DNA of 64,000 bases from Bradyrhizobium semiaridum. GTDB lineage: Bacteria > Pseudomonadota > Alphaproteobacteria > Rhizobiales > Xanthobacteraceae. This document shows, one piece after another, positions 24,901-34,387 of this stretch. The notes beneath the pieces were generated by a model that worked only from the letters and a program-made list of their open reading frames with translations, was not told where the DNA came from and did not search any database. Within the stretch, counting starts at the first letter, position 1. Every line of letters begins with the position of its first letter. The stretch spans positions 1 to 64,000 of the forward strand of contig NZ_JAGKJJ010000007.1 in the NCBI RefSeq assembly GCF_020329505.1, in the 5' to 3' direction. The position numbers and the translations under genes were made by a program.

Positions 24901-25159
24901 TGCGTCGCGCGATGTCGTGCGTCTCCGTACCTTCGTCATCCCTGCAAGACCGACGCACCGGTTTTTGGAACGCTTCCAAGATTGCCTCTAACGAGGTGCA
25001 TGGGGATCGCGCTGCAACGTGAGCCCGATTCTCGAATATACCGCTGTATCTGTGGCTATATTACGCAGCCAGGACAGATGTTGTGTCACGAGCGCAACAA
25101 CCATCCAGCAACACTCAGACTTAGAGGCGTTCAACTTCTCCGCTGCAACCGATTGATCT

Positions 25160-26445
25160 ACGTTCGGCGAGATCAATGTGAGCGTCGGCTCCTACCCGAG
25201 GCCGGGACCGTCGGTTATCAGTTCGAGCACGCCTTCAACAATGCCGTGAAGCTGCGGCAGAATTTTCGCTATTACACCTCGCAGACCGATTGGGACTATC
25301 TGCTGCTGACCGGCATCGCCGCTGATGGCCGAACCGGTAACCGCAACGTCAGTAGCCGCATCGAGAAGGGCGAGGGCATCGCGGTCGATTCCTCCGTCGA
25401 GGCCAAGCTCGGCTGGGGCCCGGCCGTGCACACCGTGATCGCCGGCATCGACTATTATCACAGCGTGCTGGACTCCACGCGCTATCAGGGCACGGCCTCG
25501 CCTATCGACATCTTCAATCCGGTCTATGGCAGCCCGGTCGTGGTCAATCGCAGCGTCAACCGCGGCTCGGTGACGACAGGCGATCAGCTCGGCTTCTACG
25601 CGCAAGACCAGATCAAGCTCTACGACAAGCTCGTGCTGCTGGTCGGCGGCCGCAAGGATTTCAGCAATATCGACACGCTGATCTCGCGCACCAATGCGCG
25701 CTCGGTCCAGGAGGACGACGCCTGGACCGGCCGCATCGGCGGCGTCTACCTCACCGATTTCGGTCTTGCGCCCTACGCATCGTTCAGCCAGTCGTTCCAG
25801 CCTAACCTCGGCACCGACCGCCTCAACAACCAGTTCCTGCCCTCGCGCGGTGAGACGGTCGAGGCCGGCGTGCACTATCAGATCCCGGGCAGCCGCATGC
25901 TGATCAGCGCGGCGGCGTTCGAGATCCGGCAGACCAACGTGCTGACGCCGGATCCGGTCGACATCACCTATTCGGTGCAGTCAGGCGAAGTCACCTCGCG
26001 CGGCGTCGAGTTCGAGGCCAAGGCCGAGTTCGGGCCGCTCGCGATGGTCGCCTCCTACACCTACACCGATACGCGCACCACGCGGTCGACCAACACGGCC
26101 TTGCTCGGCGAGCGCCTTGCTTTCGTCCCGTACAACACGGCCTCGATCTGGGGCATCTACGATTTCGGATCGCTCGGCTGGCACGGCTTCAATTTCGGCG
26201 GCGGCGTGCGCTATGTCGGTGACACCAATCTGCCCGGCGTTGCCTTCAACGTTCCGGACTACACGGTGGCCGACCTGGTCGCGAGCTACGATCTGAAATA
26301 TCTCGCGCGTGAGCTGAACGGCTTTCAGGCGCGCCTCAACGTCAAGAACCTGTTCAACAACGGCTACGTCATCTGCGTGTCGTCGGGCGGCTGCCGCTAC
26401 GGCGATCCGCAGACGGTGATCGCGACGCTGAGCTACCGTTGGTAG
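25160..26445 (+). pseudogene. Decayed TonB-dependent siderophore (ferrichrome-type) receptor, lacking its N-terminal half
   Basis: From about 25205 to the stop at 26445 a single frame encodes some 410 residues of a FhuA-like beta-barrel: VGYQFEHAFNNAVKLRQNFRYY, LGFYAQDQIKLYDKLVLLVGGRKD, PYASFSQSFQPN, ETVEAGVHYQIP and the terminal ATLSYRW, a proper barrel C-terminus with final aromatic residue. The signal peptide, TonB box and most of the plug are missing. Just upstream, in a different frame (25163-25198), FGEINVSVGSY looks like the end of a plug domain, implying a deletion plus frame change. The 24960-25150 stretch is AT-richer and unrecognised. The gene should not yield a working receptor. 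Confidence 0.75.
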
Positions 26446-26537
26446 ACACGCCTTTCTTTCCTTCACAGGCGAGGTGGATCGACGACGCGCGCGAGAGGGC
26501 GCGAACGTCGAACGGCTAAGCGAGGCTCAGGATCGGC

Positions 26538-27737
26538 TCAGCGCCACACCGACTTGTCGGCGTCCCAGCGCTGGCCCTTGAACTCCTTGAGCAGCGCATC
26601 GATCGAGCCGTTGTCGTCCATCGGCTCGCCGCCTTCCTCGTCGCTGCCGGTGTCTTCCGACAGGTTCAGCTTCGGTCCCGCGCTGTCGTCCGTGGTCGAG
26701 GTTGTCGGGCTCGAGACCCACAGGATCAGGCGATCGCTGGCGCCGGGCTTCTCGGGCGAGACCAGCGCGGTGATCTCAAGATTGGTGGTGAGGCCGAGTG
26801 CCGGGTAGGTCTTGCTCGGCCGCTTCAGGACCAGCTTCAGCTTGCCGGTGTTGGCGTTCCAGGTCGCGGACGCCGGCTTGGCCGACAGCGTCCTGGCCAG
26901 CACGCCGGAGATCGCGCTCGCGATCTTGTCCTTGTTGATCTTCTCGCCGCTGGCCCAATCGGCGGCGGCAAAGCGGATGGTGCGATCCATCTCGACCACG
27001 CCGCTGGTCCAGCCGGCGGCGGTCACGCCCGGCGTCGCCTTCGCCTTGGCGAGCAGCGCGGAGGCGCGCTCCGGGTCGACGGTGAGGTTGATGGTCTGCT
27101 CGCCGGAGCGCATCTCGTCGCAGGTCACCGCGAGGCTGGAGGTGCTGACCTCGACCGCCTCGCCCTTCAGGCTCTTGAGGAAGTCGGCGGCCGATTCCAG
27201 CTTGACCCGCACGCCCATCGCTTCCGGCGACACGTCGGTGAAATCCTTCGGCTGCGGCGTGATGCCGTCTTCGGTGGCCTGGTTGTCGGTGAATTCCTTC
27301 TCGCTGAGATCGGAATTGTCCGAGGAGGCGACCTCGGTCACGGTCTGGCCGACCGTGATCTGGCCGCGGAATTCAAAACTGTCGCCGGTCTGCTTGCGGT
27401 TCAGCTTGATGGTGACCGGCTGCTTGTCGGCGATGCTCTGGGTGGTGCCCGACAGGGTGGTGCCGCTGACCGTGAGGTTGGCGACGAAGCGGTCCTTGCG
27501 GTCGGAGCCTTTTTCCGCGGGATAGCAGACGTCGAGCACGGCCGCGGTGACGGTCTTGCCCTGACGGGTTTCCTTCAGCACGACTTCGGCATTGCCGTCC
27601 ATCAGGCCGTCGATCGCGGTGAAATAGCGTGTCTCCGGGCCGCCGCTGGGCGCAGCCTTCGGCGAGAGCTTCATCTGGGCGAGAGCAGGCGCCGAGGCGA
27701 CGGCGAAACCGAGCAGCAGGAGCGGGAGCGCGCGCAT
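26538..27737 (-). CDS. Exported hypothetical protein, 399 residues
   Basis: From the ATG at 27737 (site GAGGACT) the protein begins MRALPLLLLGFAVASAPALA, a clear signal peptide. The mature part is rich in Thr/Ser/Lys and beta-like segments, for example TVTAAVLDVCYPAEKGSDRKD, VTIKLNRKQTGDSFEFRGQ and LGLTTNLEITALVSPE. Two Cys (DVCYPA, AVTCDE) may pair. A C-terminal acidic stretch (DTGSDEEGGEPMDDNGS) precedes a short basic end. No family is recognised. It stands alone between the broken receptor and marR. Confidence 0.7.
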   Translation of the reverse strand: MRALPLLLLGFAVASAPALAQMKLSPKAAPSGGPETRYFTAIDGLMDGNAEVVLKETRQGKTVTAAVLDVCYPAEKGSDRKDRFVANLTVSGTTLSGTTQSIADKQPVTIKLNRKQTGDSFEFRGQITVGQTVTEVASSDNSDLSEKEFTDNQATEDGITPQPKDFTDVSPEAMGVRVKLESAADFLKSLKGEAVEVSTSSLAVTCDEMRSGEQTINLTVDPERASALLAKAKATPGVTAAGWTSGVVEMDRTIRFAAADWASGEKINKDKIASAISGVLARTLSAKPASATWNANTGKLKLVLKRPSKTYPALGLTTNLEITALVSPEKPGASDRLILWVSSPTTSTTDDSAGPKLNLSEDTGSDEEGGEPMDDNGSIDALLKEFKGQRWDADKSVWR

Positions 27738-27795
27738 AGGAAGTCCTCGAGGGAAGAATCGGGTTCCGTCGTAACTAGCAAACCTGTGTGTCATT

Positions 27796-27825
27796 GGCCA
27801 AAAAAGAAGGCCGCCCGGAGGCGGC
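27796..27825 (-). terminator. Terminator-like duplicate downstream of the marR gene
   Basis: On the minus strand GCCGCC and GGCGGC form a short stem followed by CTTCTTTTTT. The 30 bases are identical to 29030-29059, the start of the groEL terminator. This copy diverges just where the longer groEL stem would close. Confidence 0.6.
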
Positions 27826-27927
27826 AGCTGTGCGCGCATCGCATGTTTTACGTCATGCGCGCGCAGGCGTGATGAATTCGGGTTTAGCTCGTTGTTCGAG
27901 CGTGCTCACGGGATTGCGGATCATGCC

Positions 27928-28395
27928 CTAGCCGGGTTCCTCGCTGCTTTCCAGCTTGCCGCGCAGCGCGCTGATCACCCGATGCATGGTCTCGATGTCC
28001 TTGACCGAAAGTCCGTCGGCGAGGCCGTTCACCCAGGGCGATTGCAGGCGCATGGCGGCCTCGAAGGCGTGACGCCCCTTGTCGGTCAGCACCACGAGTT
28101 GCGCGCGGCGGTGATGCGGATTGGTCTCGAATGTGACGAGGCCGTCGCGCGCCAAGTCGTTGACGATGCGCTGCACGTTCTGGCGGTTGGCGCCCAGGTC
28201 GCGCGCCAGCCAGGCGACCGGCTGGGCGCGCTCGGCCGCGATGATGGCGCCGAGGATCTGCCAGCGGGCGCTGGTCAGCCCGAGCCCTGCCACCAGCCGG
28301 TCGCCGGCGGTGAACAGCAGGCTGCTGAGGCGGAACAGGTCGAGGATGAGGCCGCTCAGGGCATCGCCCGCCGGGGTTCGCTTGGTCGGAGGCAT
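27928..28395 (-). CDS. MarR-family transcriptional regulator
   Basis: 155 residues. The winged helix is clear: GLTSARWQILGAI, then PVAWLARDLGANRQNVQRIV as recognition helix and LVTFETNPHHRRAQLVVLTDKG as the wing. It is divergently arranged with an ABM mono-oxygenase gene, with a perfect palindrome between them, the usual design for autorepression plus target repression relieved by a small phenolic or quinone ligand. The start codon lies so close to the candidate -10 box that the mRNA could be leaderless. Confidence 0.92.
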   Translation of the reverse strand: MPPTKRTPAGDALSGLILDLFRLSSLLFTAGDRLVAGLGLTSARWQILGAIIAAERAQPVAWLARDLGANRQNVQRIVNDLARDGLVTFETNPHHRRAQLVVLTDKGRHAFEAAMRLQSPWVNGLADGLSVKDIETMHRVISALRGKLESSEEPG

Positions 28396-28403
28396 TTGTC
28401 ACC

Positions 28404-28443
28404 ATAAGATGGCATTGACATTATGATGTCAATTTACTATGTA
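28404..28443. promoter_or_regulatory. Divergent marR/ABM promoters overlapped by a 20-base palindrome
   Basis: ATTGACAT (28414-28421) and ATGTCAAT (28426-28433) form a perfect palindrome around TATG. Rightward: TTGACA (28415-28420), 17-base spacer, TATGTA (28438-28443). Leftward: TTGACA (complement of 28427-28432), 17-base spacer, TCTTAT (complement of 28404-28409). Both -35 boxes lie inside the palindrome, so one bound MarR dimer would block both promoters. A related half-site ATGACAT is at 28458-28464. Confidence 0.82.
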
Positions 28444-28493
28444 TCCATCGTCACGAAATGACATCATAGCACCATATCGTACGGAGCCAACCA

Positions 28494-28862
28494 ATGGCGC
28501 AGATCCGTCCCCTCGACCCCGCATTCCCGATCAACCGCCAGCTCGCGGTCGACGCCGCCGGTGTCGTGCTCGTCAACCTGTTCACGCTCGATCCGGCCGA
28601 CGAGGACGCCTTCCTCAAGGCCTGGCAGGACGACGCCGCGATCATGAAGCGGCAGCCGGGCTTCATCTCGACCCAGCTGCACCGCGCGCTTGGCGACAGC
28701 CCGGCCTATCTGAACTACGCGGTCTGGGAATCCACAGCCGCCTTCCGCGCCGCCTTCGCCAATCCCGAGTTCAGGGCCAAGCTCGGCGCCTATCCGGCGT
28801 CCGTAGTGGCCGCGCCGCATCTGTTCCAGAAGGTCGCGGTGCCGGGGGTGTGCGTGGCGTAG
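28494..28862 (+). CDS. Antibiotic-biosynthesis-monooxygenase (ABM) family protein
   Basis: 122 residues. The ABM domain runs from VVLVNLFTLDPADEDAFLKA through KRQPGFISTQLHRAL to YLNYAVWESTAAFRAAFANP. It belongs to the dimeric ferredoxin-like fold family, which includes cofactor-independent quinone-forming mono-oxygenases and haem-degrading enzymes. No haem-binding Asn/Trp pair is evident. It is the probable target of the adjacent MarR regulator and has its own near-consensus promoter. Confidence 0.87.
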   Translation: MAQIRPLDPAFPINRQLAVDAAGVVLVNLFTLDPADEDAFLKAWQDDAAIMKRQPGFISTQLHRALGDSPAYLNYAVWESTAAFRAAFANPEFRAKLGAYPASVVAAPHLFQKVAVPGVCVA

Positions 28863-28887
28863 AGCGCGGGCCCGAGGCCCATCCGCG

Positions 28888-28972
28888 TCATTGCCAGCGA
28901 AGTGAAGCAATCCACCGCGCCGCAAAACGGAAGAATGGATTGCTTCGTCGCTAGCGCTCCTCGGCAATGACG
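28888..28972. repeat. Dispersed palindromic repeat (GTCATTGC family), copy 1
   Basis: GTCATTGCC at 28888 and GGCAATGAC ending at 28972 are the outer arms. Inner arms GAAGCAATCCA and TGGATTGCTTC also pair. The same arms and spacing recur at 53261-53343. Confidence 0.85.
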
Positions 28973-29033
28973 CCGGTGCGCGGCGTCATAGCTCCAGCAT
29001 CTTGCTGGAGCTGGAATGAACGATTTGCCGGCC

Positions 29034-29063
29034 AAAAAAGAAGGCCGCCCGGAGGCGGCCTTC
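29034..29063 (-). terminator. Rho-independent terminator of groESL
   Basis: On the minus strand a 10-base stem, GAAGGCCGCC with GGCGGCCTTC on a four-base loop, runs into TTTTTT. It ends the groEL message 29 bases after the stop. Confidence 0.95.
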
Positions 29064-29091
29064 GATCCCCATGCGGATACTTGAATAAGGC

Positions 29092-30884
<1,793 letters not shown>

Positions 30885-30916
30885 AGTGGAGGGCTATCGG
30901 CCCTCAGATTATCGCG

Positions 30917-31213
30917 TCAGGTCAGCACGCCCATGATGTCGGACTCCTTCATGATCAGGAGCTCCTGGCCGTCGAGCTTGACCTCGGTGCCCGACCATTT
31001 GCCGAACAGCACGCGGTCGCCGACCTTGAGGTCGATCGGGATCAGCTTGCCGGCCTCGTCGCGGCCGCCCGGGCCGACGGCGACGATTTCGCCCTGGGAG
31101 GGCTTTTCCTTGGCCGTGTCCGGAATGATGATGCCGCCCTTGGTCTTCTCGTCGGCATCGATACGCTTGACCACGACGCGGTCGTGCAGCGGGCGGAAGT
31201 TGGATTTAGCCAT
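30917..31213 (-). CDS. groES: 10 kDa co-chaperonin GroES
   Basis: 98 residues. The Cpn10 signature lies in [20 protein letters not shown], the mobile loop is [18 protein letters not shown], and [19 protein letters not shown] and ILTL-like ending complete the fold. The start has AGGGAACG upstream. It is the first gene of groESL, behind a promoter with CIRCE at 31321-31347. Confidence 0.98.
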   Translation of the reverse strand: MAKSNFRPLHDRVVVKRIDADEKTKGGIIIPDTAKEKPSQGEIVAVGPGGRDEAGKLIPIDLKVGDRVLFGKWSGTEVKLDGQELLIMKESDIMGVLT

Positions 31214-31320
31214 GACGTTCCCTCTTTTTGAGGTCCTCTTGGAGGCTCGGTTTCAGGTCCGGTTCATCGGGACCGGCCTAAGTGCCGGCCAGTCGGCGCC
31301 GGGCGGGACGCCCGACGCGT

Positions 31321-31385
31321 TTAGCAATCATGGAGCTAGAGTGCTAATTGCGCGCGGGAATATGGCTTGGCGCGTGTCCTGTCAA
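31321..31385 (-). promoter_or_regulatory. CIRCE operator and sigma-70 promoter of groESL
   Basis: TTAGCAATC (31321-31329), 9 bases, then GAGTGCTAA (31339-31347) is CIRCE with a single mismatch (consensus TTAGCACTC-N9-GAGTGCTAA), the HrcA binding site. On the minus strand, TTGACA (complement of 31380-31385), a 17-base spacer and TATTCC (complement of 31357-31362) place the start site immediately before CIRCE. The remainder of the 31214-31541 gap holds no other recognisable element. Confidence 0.93.
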
Positions 31386-31541
31386 GCAAAGGGGGTTAAG
31401 GCCTTGGTGAGGCCAATATAGGATGGTGGACCAGAAACCAAATCGTAGCGATGCCGTCATTTTTCGGACGTCATTGCTCCGCCTAACGTTTTACGCTTGG
31501 CTGCAGGAGGGTGCGGCCGAGGCCAGAGTCGGGGGATGCAC

Positions 31542-32060
31542 ATGATCAGGTCACTCAACGCGCGATTGGTCGCACGCTATGCGGCTGTCCCGGCGCTGAC
31601 GATATTCCTGGGCGGCTGCAGCAGCATGAGCCTGCCGTCGTTTTCGTCCAATGAGCCCCCGCCGCCGGTCGAACCGGGGGTGGCGCCGGAGATGCCCGCG
31701 ACCATCCGCGCCGACGAGATCGTCGGCCGCTGGGGTCTCGCCTCGTTCCAGAATCCCGCCGACCGGGCCCGCACCGAAAAGGCCGCGCGCGACCAATGCA
31801 AGCAGCCCTACGTGATCGGCGCCGGCCAGAACGGCGGCGTCATCATGCATCTCGCCGACCAGGCGACCCCGCAGGAACTCCGCCTCAAGGGCTCGCCGAG
31901 CGGCAAGAACTATATCGGCCCGCCTGGACCCACGCCCGGCGAGCAGGATCGCGAGATCATCTCCTTCGACGGCCGCGTCCTCATCACCCGCTTCGTCGAC
32001 AAGGACGCCGGCGTCCGCTACGGCAACATGGTCTACGTCCGCTGCGCCCCGAGGGCGTAG
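31542..32060 (+). CDS. Outer-membrane-type lipoprotein, unknown function
   Basis: 172 residues from ATG 31542 (GGGGGA 5 bases upstream; ATG 31536 is in frame). The lipobox is LGGC in ALTIFLGGCSSMS, so it is lipidated at that Cys. The mature part has a Pro-rich linker (SSNEPPPPVEPGVAPEMP) and a globular domain with ADEIVGRWGLASFQN, DQCKQPYVIGAGQNGGVIMH and ISFDGRVLITRFVDKDAGV, resembling small lipocalin-like or AprI-like beta domains. I have no firm family name. Confidence 0.8.
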   Translation: MIRSLNARLVARYAAVPALTIFLGGCSSMSLPSFSSNEPPPPVEPGVAPEMPATIRADEIVGRWGLASFQNPADRARTEKAARDQCKQPYVIGAGQNGGVIMHLADQATPQELRLKGSPSGKNYIGPPGPTPGEQDREIISFDGRVLITRFVDKDAGVRYGNMVYVRCAPRA

Positions 32061-32103
32061 GCGGGGGGTGTTCCGGGCACGACTGTTGCCGCATCGGCGG
32101 TCC

Positions 32104-32257
32104 GCCTCTCCCCTTGTGGGAGAGGCCGGATTTGCATCGCCAGGTGCAATCCGGGTGGGGGGTATCTCTCCACCAGTCCATCTCTTCGTTCTGAGTACGC
32201 GAAGACATACCCCTCATCCGGCGCTACGCGCGACCTTCTCCCACAGGGGAGAAGGGA
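32104..32257. repeat. Dispersed CCTCTCCC...GGGAGAAGG hairpin repeat
   Basis: Inverted arms of the CTCCCCTTGTGGGAGAGG type at the left and ACCTTCTCCCACAGGGGAGA at the right enclose about 110 bases. A shorter relative is at 50126-50148. It sits between convergent genes. Confidence 0.65.
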
Positions 32258-32282
32258 AGGATGCCGCGATCCTCACCAACAA

Positions 32283-32308
32283 AAACGCCGGCCCGAAGGC
32301 CGGCGTTT
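32283..32308. terminator. Bidirectional terminator between the lipoprotein and cheZ-like genes
   Basis: AAACGCCGGCC pairs over 11 bases with GGCCGGCGTTT around CGAA. On the minus strand it runs into TTTTTG, fitting termination of the CheZ-like gene. Confidence 0.88.
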
Positions 32309-32327
32309 GTCGTCTCTTGCAAGGCTC

Positions 32328-33107
32328 TCAATTGAACATCGCGTCGATGTCGTCCTGCGAGGCGTGGCCGGCGTCGCCGTCGAGCTTCGGGCCGTTGAGC
32401 AGCTTCGCATCGCCTTCGCGATTGTCGACGATCGGCGGGGTGTGCGCCTTGATGGCGTCGACGCCGCCCCAGATGTTCATCATCTCGTTGATGTGCTGCT
32501 CGATGAATTTCATCGTCTGCATCACCTTGCTGATGCGCTGTCCGGTGAGGTCCTGGAAGTTGCAGGCCTCGAAGATCGCGATCACGCGCTCCTGGATCTC
32601 CTCGCTGAGCAGCTTCTGCTGGTCGGGCGTGACGTTCTTCGACAGCGCGGTCGCGGCCTGATCGATCGCCTCGGTCGCCTCGAGGATCTGCTGGGTGGCC
32701 TGTTCGGTGCCGCCGACCACGGCGCCGAGCTCGCCATTGACCTTGGCCATCTCCTCGCCGTTGAAGCTTTTGCCGTGCAGGACCGCGATCTCGCGCTTGG
32801 TGCGGCTGATCGCGTCGTGGATCAGGTCGAGCTCGACCTTGAGCTTCTCGCATTGTTCGACCTGGGCGCGGTAGGTCTCGAGCAGCGCATGCGCCTCGGC
32901 GACTTCGCGCGCGATCGCGCTGTCGACGCTATCGGTCGCGCGCTGCGGCTGCGTCGCGGCCATCTGGGCGCGGATCGAGCGCAGCTCGGCCATGATCTCG
33001 CGGTGCATCGGGCCGATGTCGCCGCCGCCGGATGCCTCCACCTCCGGCATCGCCGGCTCGTCCATAATGGCCTGTTCGACACGAAAACGCTTGCGCTTCA
33101 CTGACAT
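32328..33107 (-). CDS. CheZ-like chemotaxis phosphatase
   Basis: 259 residues from the ATG at 33107 (an ATG 9 bases earlier is possible). Long coiled-coil helices occupy residues 35-160. The CheZ active-site motif is NFQDLTGQRI with D186 and Q190 in the D-x3-Q spacing that dephosphorylates CheY-P. The C-terminal tail ends SQDDIDAMFN, like the CheY-tethering helix of CheZ. It would act in the cytoplasm to reset CheY-P. No other che gene is in the window, which is usual for this protein in rhizobia. Confidence 0.85.
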   Translation of the reverse strand: MSVKRKRFRVEQAIMDEPAMPEVEASGGGDIGPMHREIMAELRSIRAQMAATQPQRATDSVDSAIAREVAEAHALLETYRAQVEQCEKLKVELDLIHDAISRTKREIAVLHGKSFNGEEMAKVNGELGAVVGGTEQATQQILEATEAIDQAATALSKNVTPDQQKLLSEEIQERVIAIFEACNFQDLTGQRISKVMQTMKFIEQHINEMMNIWGGVDAIKAHTPPIVDNREGDAKLLNGPKLDGDAGHASQDDIDAMFN

Positions 33108-33417
33108 GATCTTCATTCCCGCCCCATAAAACCGCATCGTTCTAGACGGAGCCGATTTAACGTCAGGTTCACGCGGCAAGAGTTCGCGCTGGCGTCGTGC
33201 AGGCGGCTGCACACCGCCGATTAACCATGTCGCTGGCGCGTTCACGTAAAATAAACGCTGTCCGGCAAAACCACCGTCGATTGACGATGTGGTGAATCCG
33301 AACCGCCGCCGCGTTTACCAAACCGCTGCGGTTTTCATTGCTTATTGACCACGTGCAACGGCGCATGTCGGCGCCCGCGTGCAACACGTTCCGACGAAAC
33401 CAGTACAGAGTACGTCG
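33108..33417. other. Gene-free divergent region between cheZ-like and L,D-transpeptidase genes
   Basis: No coding frame is supported over 310 bases. A CtrA-like site TTAA-N7-TTCA (33157-33171; consensus TTAA-N7-TTAA) lies 50 bases upstream of the CheZ-like start. The segment is AT-richer than its surroundings, as expected for two promoters, but no pair of boxes stands out. Confidence 0.35.
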
Positions 33418-34227
33418 ATGTTCAAGAGAACCACGCTTGCGCTGCTTGCCGGCGCTTCTTCGCTCGTCGCAATTCCCCATCACGCCATGGCGATCGACGC
33501 CGCGGTGCCGCCCGAACCCACCGTGCTCTACGCGCCGCAAATGCCGCCGCAGCCGGCGATGCGCACGGCCTACGCGCAGCCGCAGCGCTCCAATATGGGC
33601 GGCGGCTTCATCGAGTTCCTGTTCGGCGACGCGCCGTCGTCGCAGGGCTACGCGCCGCAAAACCCGTCAGCCTATCAGCAGCAGCCGGGCTATTACCGGC
33701 AGTCGCTGCCGCCGATGGATCCGCAGCAGCAGATGCTGCGCCAGCAGGAAGATGCGGTGGTCGATCCGCGGGAGCGCGCCTTCGATCCGAAATACGAGAA
33801 GCAGATAGTCGAATATCACGGCAAGGAAGGCGCCGGCACCATCGTGGTCGATACGCCGAACAAGTTCCTGTATCTGGTGCAGGGCGACGGCCGCGCGCTG
33901 CGCTACGGCATCGGCGTCGGCCGGCCCGGCTTCACCTGGGCCGGCGTCAAGACCATCTCGGCCAAGAAGGAGTGGCCGGCCTGGACCCCGCCGCCGGAAA
34001 TGCTTGCGCGCCGCCCCGATCTGCCGCGGCACATGGAGGGCGGCCCGGACAATCCGCTCGGCGCGCGCGCGATGTATCTGGGCTCCTCGCTCTACCGCAT
34101 CCACGGCTCGAACGAGCCCTGGACCATCGGCACCAACGTGTCCTCCGGCTGCATCCGGATGCGCAACGAGGACGTGATCGACCTCTACGGCCGCGTCAAT
34201 GTCGGCGCCAAAGTCGTGGTGATGTGA
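33418..34227 (+). CDS. L,D-transpeptidase (YkuD family), exported
   Basis: 269 residues from ATG 33418. The signal peptide MFKRTTLALLAGASSLVAIP ends near HAMAID. A 100-residue Pro/Gln-rich linker follows. The YkuD catalytic domain begins TIVVDTPNKFLYLVQGDG and has the active-site motif HGSN-x9-TNVSSGCIRM, with the catalytic Cys near residue 245. Such enzymes form 3-3 peptidoglycan cross-links or attach outer-membrane proteins to peptidoglycan. Several paralogues are normal in rhizobia. Confidence 0.93.
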   Translation: MFKRTTLALLAGASSLVAIPHHAMAIDAAVPPEPTVLYAPQMPPQPAMRTAYAQPQRSNMGGGFIEFLFGDAPSSQGYAPQNPSAYQQQPGYYRQSLPPMDPQQQMLRQQEDAVVDPRERAFDPKYEKQIVEYHGKEGAGTIVVDTPNKFLYLVQGDGRALRYGIGVGRPGFTWAGVKTISAKKEWPAWTPPPEMLARRPDLPRHMEGGPDNPLGARAMYLGSSLYRIHGSNEPWTIGTNVSSGCIRMRNEDVIDLYGRVNVGAKVVVM

Positions 34228-34240
34228 GGATGTCGAGTTC

Positions 34241-34330
34241 TGTAGTCCGGATGGAGCGAAGCGCAATCCGGGAGCGGTCTCACTGCGGATAAATCTGCCG
34301 CGGACTGCGCTGCGCTTCATCCGAGCTACG
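34241..34330. repeat. Dispersed TGTAGTCCGGATGGAGCGAAG repeat
   Basis: Left arm TAGTCCGGATGGAGCGAAGC and right arm GCGCTTCATCCGAGCTA are inverted relatives. The sequence style (TAGCCCGGATGGAGCGAAGC) is a common intergenic element in this genus. Confidence 0.7.
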
Positions 34331-34340
34331 GGTCAAACAA

Positions 34341-34369
34341 AAACGGCCGCCCTCATCGAACGGCCGTTT
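34341..34369. terminator. Terminator between L,D-transpeptidase and DUF2076 genes
   Basis: AAACGGCCG pairs with CGGCCGTTT over 9 bases with an 11-base loop. An A-run precedes and a T-run follows, so it can act both ways for the convergent genes. Confidence 0.75.
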
Positions 34370-34387
34370 GTCGTTCATGCGATGCCG

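Noticed and set aside
24982..25200. An N-terminal extension of the receptor making a 487-residue protein
   Set aside because: The first 75 residues lack a signal peptide and plug features, are Cys/Arg-rich and of different base composition; it is chance read-through into the remnant.
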